From: Collybia mongolica
Taxonomy: Eukaryota > Basidiomycota > Agaricomycetes > Agaricales > Clitocybaceae
Assembly (NCBI GenBank): GCA_013420905.1
Contig: JAAXNY010000008.1
Location: forward strand, 1,302,001 to 1,366,000
DNA length: 64,000 nucleotides
Direction of reading: 5' to 3'
Positions within the stretch are counted from its first letter, which is position 1. The number at the start of each line of letters is the position of its first letter. Positions 59,801 through 64,000 of this stretch are shown piece by piece. A program made the translations under genes and the position numbers. The notes beneath the pieces are model-generated. The model was given only the letters and a program-made list of their open reading frames with translations, was not told the origin of the DNA and made no database searches.

Positions 59801-60280
59801 CCTCCCTATTCTCCCCGTAAACTTCAAGTGGCAGGCCAAAAATACGTAGCCCAGAACATTATGCACTCCCGTCCTGTCTCAGGTGGTTCGCTGGGGAGAC
59901 TCTTTCTGGAAAACGCGCTAATATGGATCGCGAAACCTCAGAAAAGTGATGGAGCCTGTTATTCGTTCTACCAGTCGTTGGGACACACTCTTCCCCACAG
60001 GCAACGAATCCACTCCGTGGAATCGTTACTTGCTGGATGTGGATGGAGTAAAGATATCTCTGGAAGTGGTTGGGTGGAACGTGGACTCATATTTTTGGAC
60101 GACAGTATCATAGAAGGCAAAAAATGGAGAGAATACATTTTGGAAGTGGTAGAAGAGCGGCGAAGGGGCGTGCTAGAGCCTGACAAACAAACGCGCAAAC
60201 CAATCTGGATGATCGATCTGAAGACATGGTCACTTTCGATTGAAGACCCTCATAAAATAGCATTATGCTTACTGGATTAA
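56876..60280 (+). CDS. ATP-dependent DNA ligase
   Basis: Starts MSQTPSEYTEGVPFS at 56,876 and spliced (TT|GTAACT ... TTCGCTAG|T) into CSLFREISQITPQ. Ends KIALCLLD with TAA at 60,278-60,280. N-terminal helical DNA-binding domain (PLPPGTTAIVFKFLFPEDDI, RKYGMQEATLARYLADCIGT). The nucleotidyltransferase domain has motif I AETKYDGERAQIHV (catalytic Lys at 57,952-57,954), motif III VFFDILLLDE, motif IV EGLVIKAEESRYHD and motif V WVKLKKDYIPG, then an OB-fold part (FTVSYGLNRSQLEEINFLIK; LRFPRLTKIHRPLERSWKEA). It seals nicks with ATP. It lacks the paired BRCT repeats of LIG4 and looks like the fungal-specific ligase family with a long variable C-terminus. The C-terminal 250 residues have no motif I know except ERGLIFLDDSIIEGKKWREY. 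Confidence 0.88.
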
Positions 60281-60382
60281 CATCATGGGATATGCTACAT
60301 AGAACTTTTGTATACGTGGTAGTTAATGTATATATATATATAATGTTTAAATTTGTTTTGTTTGGAATGACATCATCAGAAT

Positions 60383-61853
60383 ATGGCTTTCTTTCCTACA
60401 CGACATTTGTTAACTCAATTAACAAACCGTGCTATCGTTTACTCTCAAAATGGAGACCCTTCCAAAGTCCTCAGTTCTTTTCGTTATCCCCAGTTAACCC
60501 CCCCAGCTTCAGATACTGTCAATATCAATTTCCTTCTCGCACCAATCAATCCAGCAGATATAAACGTTGTGGAAGGAGTTTACCCTTCCAAACCAAGCAA
60601 AGAAACCACCCTGGCCACCTCTGGGAAAGGTAGTCCGGAGCAGCCAGTATTCATCTGTGGAAATGAAGGCCTTGCTCGAGTTACTGCCGTCGGAAGCGGT
60701 GTGAACGATCTGAAGCTAGACGACTGGGTCGTCATGACTAAGCCACAGAGCGGCACTTGGTGTACGAATAGGAACGTTCGCGCTTCTGACATAATTAAGG
60801 TCCCCCGGAGGCATGGTCTTAGTCAAGTCCATGCAGCTACGATGACCGTACGTTACCGCCACTTACATATGTAACTCTTGTCCAACATTCCCTCTCTGCT
60901 CTGACAGGTGAACCCTCCCACAGCATATAATATGCTCCGAGATTTTACCCCTCTTAAGGAAGGTGATTGGGTCATACAGAATGGTGCCAACAGTGCTGTG
61001 TGTACCCTTCCGTCCACGTATACTAATTTGATGTTAAATTATCGTCTAGGTCGGCCAAGCCGTTATTCAAATCGCTGCGTCAAGGGGTTTAAAGACCTTG
61101 AACTTTGTGCGGAACCGGTATGCCTTATGACGTTTCCTCTAGCAGACTTCAACTCGATCGAAAATATGTAGAGACAATATTCGAAAGCTTGTGGATGACC
61201 TCCAAAGTTTGGGCGCTACGAAGGTACTCACGTACGACGAATTATCGGACAAGTCACTTCGGACGAAGCTTAAAGAGTGGACCGCTGGGAGGGTTTGTGT
61301 TCGAGTTACCCATCCTCTATGCCTTGCTAACAAAGCGAATAGAATATTTCATTAGGCTTGAATTGCGTCGGTATGGTTGTCATTGACATGATTTATAGGT
61401 CGAATTATGATCTTTCGCATCGTTTGTTCTAGGCGGAAACGAGACTGCACTCATGGCTCGGTTGCTGGACAATGATGCTCACCTCGTCTCTTACGGTGCC
61501 ATGTCGAAACAACCCCTATCGTTACCGACATCTCTTTTCATCTTTAAAAATCTTACTTCCCACGGATTCTGGCAAACCCGATGGTATCATGGCCGATCCC
61601 CGGAGGAAAAAGGTGAAGTAATGCAGACCCTGGTCGACCTTATGGTAACGGGAAAGGTAGCTTCCATGTTCTCATCTATTTCGCTCCTTTCTCATAAGTT
61701 TATAAGCTGCGAGAACCAAAACATGAGATCTTATCTATCACTGCTCACGAATCTGATAATGAAGCTGGACAAAGAATTAAAGATGCAATAGCGAAAATGT
61801 CTGGAGGTCAGCATGGTAAAAAGGTATTATTGAGACTCGAACCCTTAGAATAG
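60383..61853 (+). CDS. ETR1: Mitochondrial trans-2-enoyl-thioester reductase (MECR/Etr1)
   Basis: Exon 1 60,383-60,847 (155 codons), then further exons from 60,908 to the TAG at 61,851-61,853. The N-terminus MAFFPTRHLLTQLTNRAIVY is basic and amphipathic, as expected of a mitochondrial presequence. Family motifs: LAPINPADINVVEGVYPSKP with the catalytic-region Pro/Asp, GNEGLARVTAVGSGVNDLKL, PPTAYNMLRDFTPLKEGDWV, and the NADPH-binding NGANSAVGQAVIQIAASRG (the intron with donor GTGTGT falls between A and V). Then LNCVGGNETALMARLLDND and FWQTRWYHGRSPEEKGEVMQ. It carries out the last reduction in mitochondrial type II fatty-acid synthesis (needed for lipoic acid and respiration). It lies 102 bp after the ligase on the same strand; a TATATATATATAATG tract in the gap may serve as TATA box. 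It converges on the p24 gene 53 bp away. Confidence 0.92.
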
Positions 61854-61906
61854 ATAGTTCGATGTTCGCTACAAATGTACGCAAAGTAGATTTTGATATC
61901 AAGGAG

Positions 61907-62704
61907 CTATCGCATCTTCCTGTCTTCAAAGAAACTCTACAAGACATTCCAGTATCTTTAGGCAGCACAAGACTTGAAAACTCACCTTAAGATGTCGTAA
62001 CTGCCATGCACATGTCCCCACCAGCACCATTATCTGCGCGAGGCTGTACCACACAGCCCTCGCATTTGTTGCTTCGCTGAGGTCCCGATAATCGGCTTCC
62101 CGCTCTCTCTGGTATTGCTGCTCTCTCCTAATATCCTCCAGTTTCTCGTTGAGATCCCGTACCTTAGCAGCAAGACCTGAGACATGAGTTCGGTCGTTTT
62201 CTACATCAGGTTTGGTGCTTCCAACTGCAATGTCAAGGTAGAGGCGAATATGAGTGTGGCTGAACCATGATGTGTAGTTCGTGGAGAGGCAGATGGAGTG
62301 GTCCCCTGCATCGTGTGAGGTAAACGTAAACTTTCCCTCGCTCGGGCCAATGGTCTTAACAACTACATCGGCGGACTCTGATTCCTACGGATAATGTTGG
62401 CGTCATTATTTACAGACCTGAACAAAACGTACCACAACTTCCACCACGATTCCCATTTCCCTGTTCTCGTGATATGCTTGCTTGTCTTCCGCCCATTCGA
62501 GGGCGCGATAACTGCCTTTAAGTGTGGGGAAATTTAGCAAGAGACGTCATCACAATGGTCAGACCACGAACCTTCCACTACTGTGTCTGTTGGTAATTCC
62601 TCAATAAAGCAGCGCTTCTGGTTGGCATCGAGATAGAAATGCAAAGCATTTGCTGTGGCTGCTACAATGAAGAGCAGTAAGAAGGAAGTTATGCGAGTTC
62701 GCAT
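61907..62704 (-). CDS. p24-family (emp24/gp25L) cargo receptor
   Basis: Starts MRTRITSFLLLLFIVAATAN, a clear signal peptide, then ALHFYLDANQKRCFIEELPT typical of the GOLD-domain start. Introns after VVEG (acceptor TTAAAG) and after EVV lead to ESESADVVVKTIGPSEGKF, TFTSHDAGDHSICLST (second conserved Cys), a coiled coil VSGLAAKVRDLNEKLEDIRR and one membrane segment (AVWYSLAQIMVLVGTCAWQL). Splicing at HLK|GTGAGT to TTGTAG| gives the usual cytosolic tail SFFEDRKMR with a diphenylalanine COPII signal and TAG at 61,907-61,909. It shuttles between ER and Golgi and sorts secretory or GPI-anchored cargo. Two Cys of the GOLD disulfide are present. Which of the fungal Erp/Emp/Erv paralogues it is cannot be told. 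Confidence 0.9.
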
Positions 62705-62874
62705 TTTTTGGTGTGGATGTCGTAGTCGTGGCGGGTGGCAGTGTAAACAACGGTAACGTGGCTGTTATTTTGCATCGGATCATCCAAAATAATGATTTAT
62801 ACTAGATATATACTAGAACATTAATCATATTTCCGAAAGCAATACTTTGCAGCGCAAAATAACGGTGCACTTCA
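62705..62874. promoter_or_regulatory. Divergent promoter between p24 gene and hypothetical gene
   Basis: 170 bp between two start codons. It contains the motif TACTAGATATATACTAGA (about 62,799-62,816), near-palindromic and usable as TATA box in both directions. Confidence 0.4.
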
Positions 62875-63390
62875 ATGACAGAACAAGACATTTATCTACC
62901 CAATAATGGACAGACGAAGCTCGTACTAAGGCCCATAGATTTGGATCATATTTATCATGATCCTGACATCGATCTTCCCATCTTTCTCATCGCCACACGC
63001 TCCTCATCATCCATCGGGCTTGCAGCTACTCCACCCACACCCCGTGATACTCATTGGAAGCTTGCATGGGTTGTAGGTACCAGCTCTCTCGGACTTGCAG
63101 TGCAACGTCAAGTTCATATCGTCCACGATTTGGGGGTCGAGCATCTCACCAACTGGGGTGCTATCACGAAGATCAGTGAAGGTCACGTTAAAGCTGTTGA
63201 AGTAGCTACAAGAAGTCTTGATGTCCGCCGCCGTCTTGAACGAATTGCGTTAAACACTCCTGTGCGACGCCCTGATGGAATGTGGAATTGTCAGGACTGG
63301 GTCGTAACAGTCCTCGAGGCCTCAGAGAAAGATGGTCTCTTTACTCATCAGGAATGGACCTCTGCCGTCGCTGCCGTGTGCGACGTATGA
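62875..63390 (+). CDS. Conserved hypothetical fungal protein, 171 aa
   Basis: A single exon from MTEQDIYLPNNGQTKLVLRP to WTSAVAAVCDV and TGA. Central part THWKLAWVVGTSSLGLAVQR and a C-terminal block RRPDGMWNCQDWVVTVLEAS. The NCQDWV motif near the end, after a His-rich middle (HIVHDLGVEHLTNWGAI), recalls small fungal proteins of unknown function with a papain-like His/Cys arrangement, but I cannot assign activity. No signal peptide or membrane segment. Confidence 0.7.
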   Translation: MTEQDIYLPNNGQTKLVLRPIDLDHIYHDPDIDLPIFLIATRSSSSIGLAATPPTPRDTHWKLAWVVGTSSLGLAVQRQVHIVHDLGVEHLTNWGAITKISEGHVKAVEVATRSLDVRRRLERIALNTPVRRPDGMWNCQDWVVTVLEASEKDGLFTHQEWTSAVAAVCDV

Positions 63391-64000
63391 TTGTGAATGG
63401 GCTCTATGTACGTGGGCACCGACTACAGTACAAACAAAAAGACGATCCAGCTCAAAGTCATTTAGCAGTTGAATAAAATTCGTGGGTTTGGATGGAATCA
63501 AGCCAATCTGATCGTCCCGGCTGGGTCGCGGCGTGGGGGTCGGGGTGATTGATGTCAGGCTCCGTATGGTTGCGGAACGACTGACTCAGTTGCCACATAC
63601 TATCAGTGGCTCATCATTGCCTACGGGTAGTGTAATGCTCATTTTCATTTTGGCCACTTCCACATCTCCGTTTGCCTCAAAAAAAAACCATAAGGTAGGG
63701 AATACAAGGAACCGACATCCTTATGTAATCCGCTTAGTAAGCGCCAAGCCACGCAAAAATCAACGTCCAGAAGAAGAAAAATATTTTAAGGCGGCAAAGT
63801 ACAGTAAAAAGGTCATCGTTAGGGTGGATTAGATATTAATTCTATAGCTATACCACTTTAGGTTAGAAATATGATCATTGTATGAATTTTTGAGCTCAGC
63901 GAGAATGCTTGGGGGAAGAACATGATGGTCATGATGTCTTGGTGGGTACATAGTCTTTGTCCTGAGAGTCTGTGGTACTTCCTGGCTGGGTTTTGAGATT
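63391..64000. other. Intergenic to window end
   Basis: A 99-codon frame at 63,533-63,832 has no recognised motif and no upstream support; it could be chance or the start of an unseen gene. Nothing else is supported. Confidence 0.4.

Overview
The window is genomic DNA of a filamentous basidiomycete, most likely an Agaricomycete. Evidence: many spliceosomal introns of about 50-70 nt with GT..AG ends; host genes with clear fungal orthologues (ABCC transporter, MscS/EF-hand channel, guanylate kinase, STK32-like kinase, DNA ligase, mitochondrial enoyl reductase, p24 protein); and large multi-copy hypothetical families that I know from Agaricomycete genomes. The species cannot be named from sequence alone.

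Positions 1-44,400 are a transposon graveyard. It holds a DDE transposase 5' half (1-1040), a 100/120-bp tandem array (1986-2830), and two multi-exon Agaricomycete hypothetical genes (3325-6986 decayed, 7977-11254 possibly functional). The first is split by a 0.9-kb non-autonomous element and carries four TGA stops. An internally deleted copia element with a Gag-RNase H fusion lies at 12,060-13,888. A SNF2 helicase gene is present as two oppositely oriented halves (13,889-16,150). Next to it is a gene hit by four solo LTRs (16,190-19,160). Further right are a 172-bp solo-LTR family, a 230-245-bp tandem array ending in a 70-bp palindrome, a SUN-domain gene (24,818-26,113), F-box/hypothetical remnants with a dispersed GATC-containing minisatellite, a chromovirus pol fragment between inverted element copies (35,824-39,717), a second copia gag, an apparently intact Tc1/mariner element with 212-bp compound inverted repeats (41,687-43,294), and a 998-bp TA-flanked non-autonomous element (43,389-44,386).

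Positions 44,500-63,400 are gene-dense euchromatin with short intergenic gaps. On the minus strand are the MscS/EF-hand channel, an ABCC transporter with a TMD0-like start, and guanylate kinase. A divergent promoter then leads to plus-strand STK32/YANK-type kinase, ATP-dependent DNA ligase and enoyl-thioester reductase. The minus-strand p24 cargo receptor converges on the reductase, and a small conserved hypothetical gene follows. These are unrelated housekeeping functions (membrane transport, nucleotide metabolism, signalling, DNA repair, mitochondrial fatty-acid synthesis, secretion), as expected in a fungal genome without operons. The boundary near 44,390-44,530 is sharp.

The structures most worth a second look are the Tc1 element whose long TIRs are each bounded by an inverted copy of the terminal motif, the non-autonomous element family flanking a captured chromovirus pol fragment, the pile-up of solo LTRs in one gene with readable target-site duplications, the inverted helicase halves, and the dispersed minisatellite.
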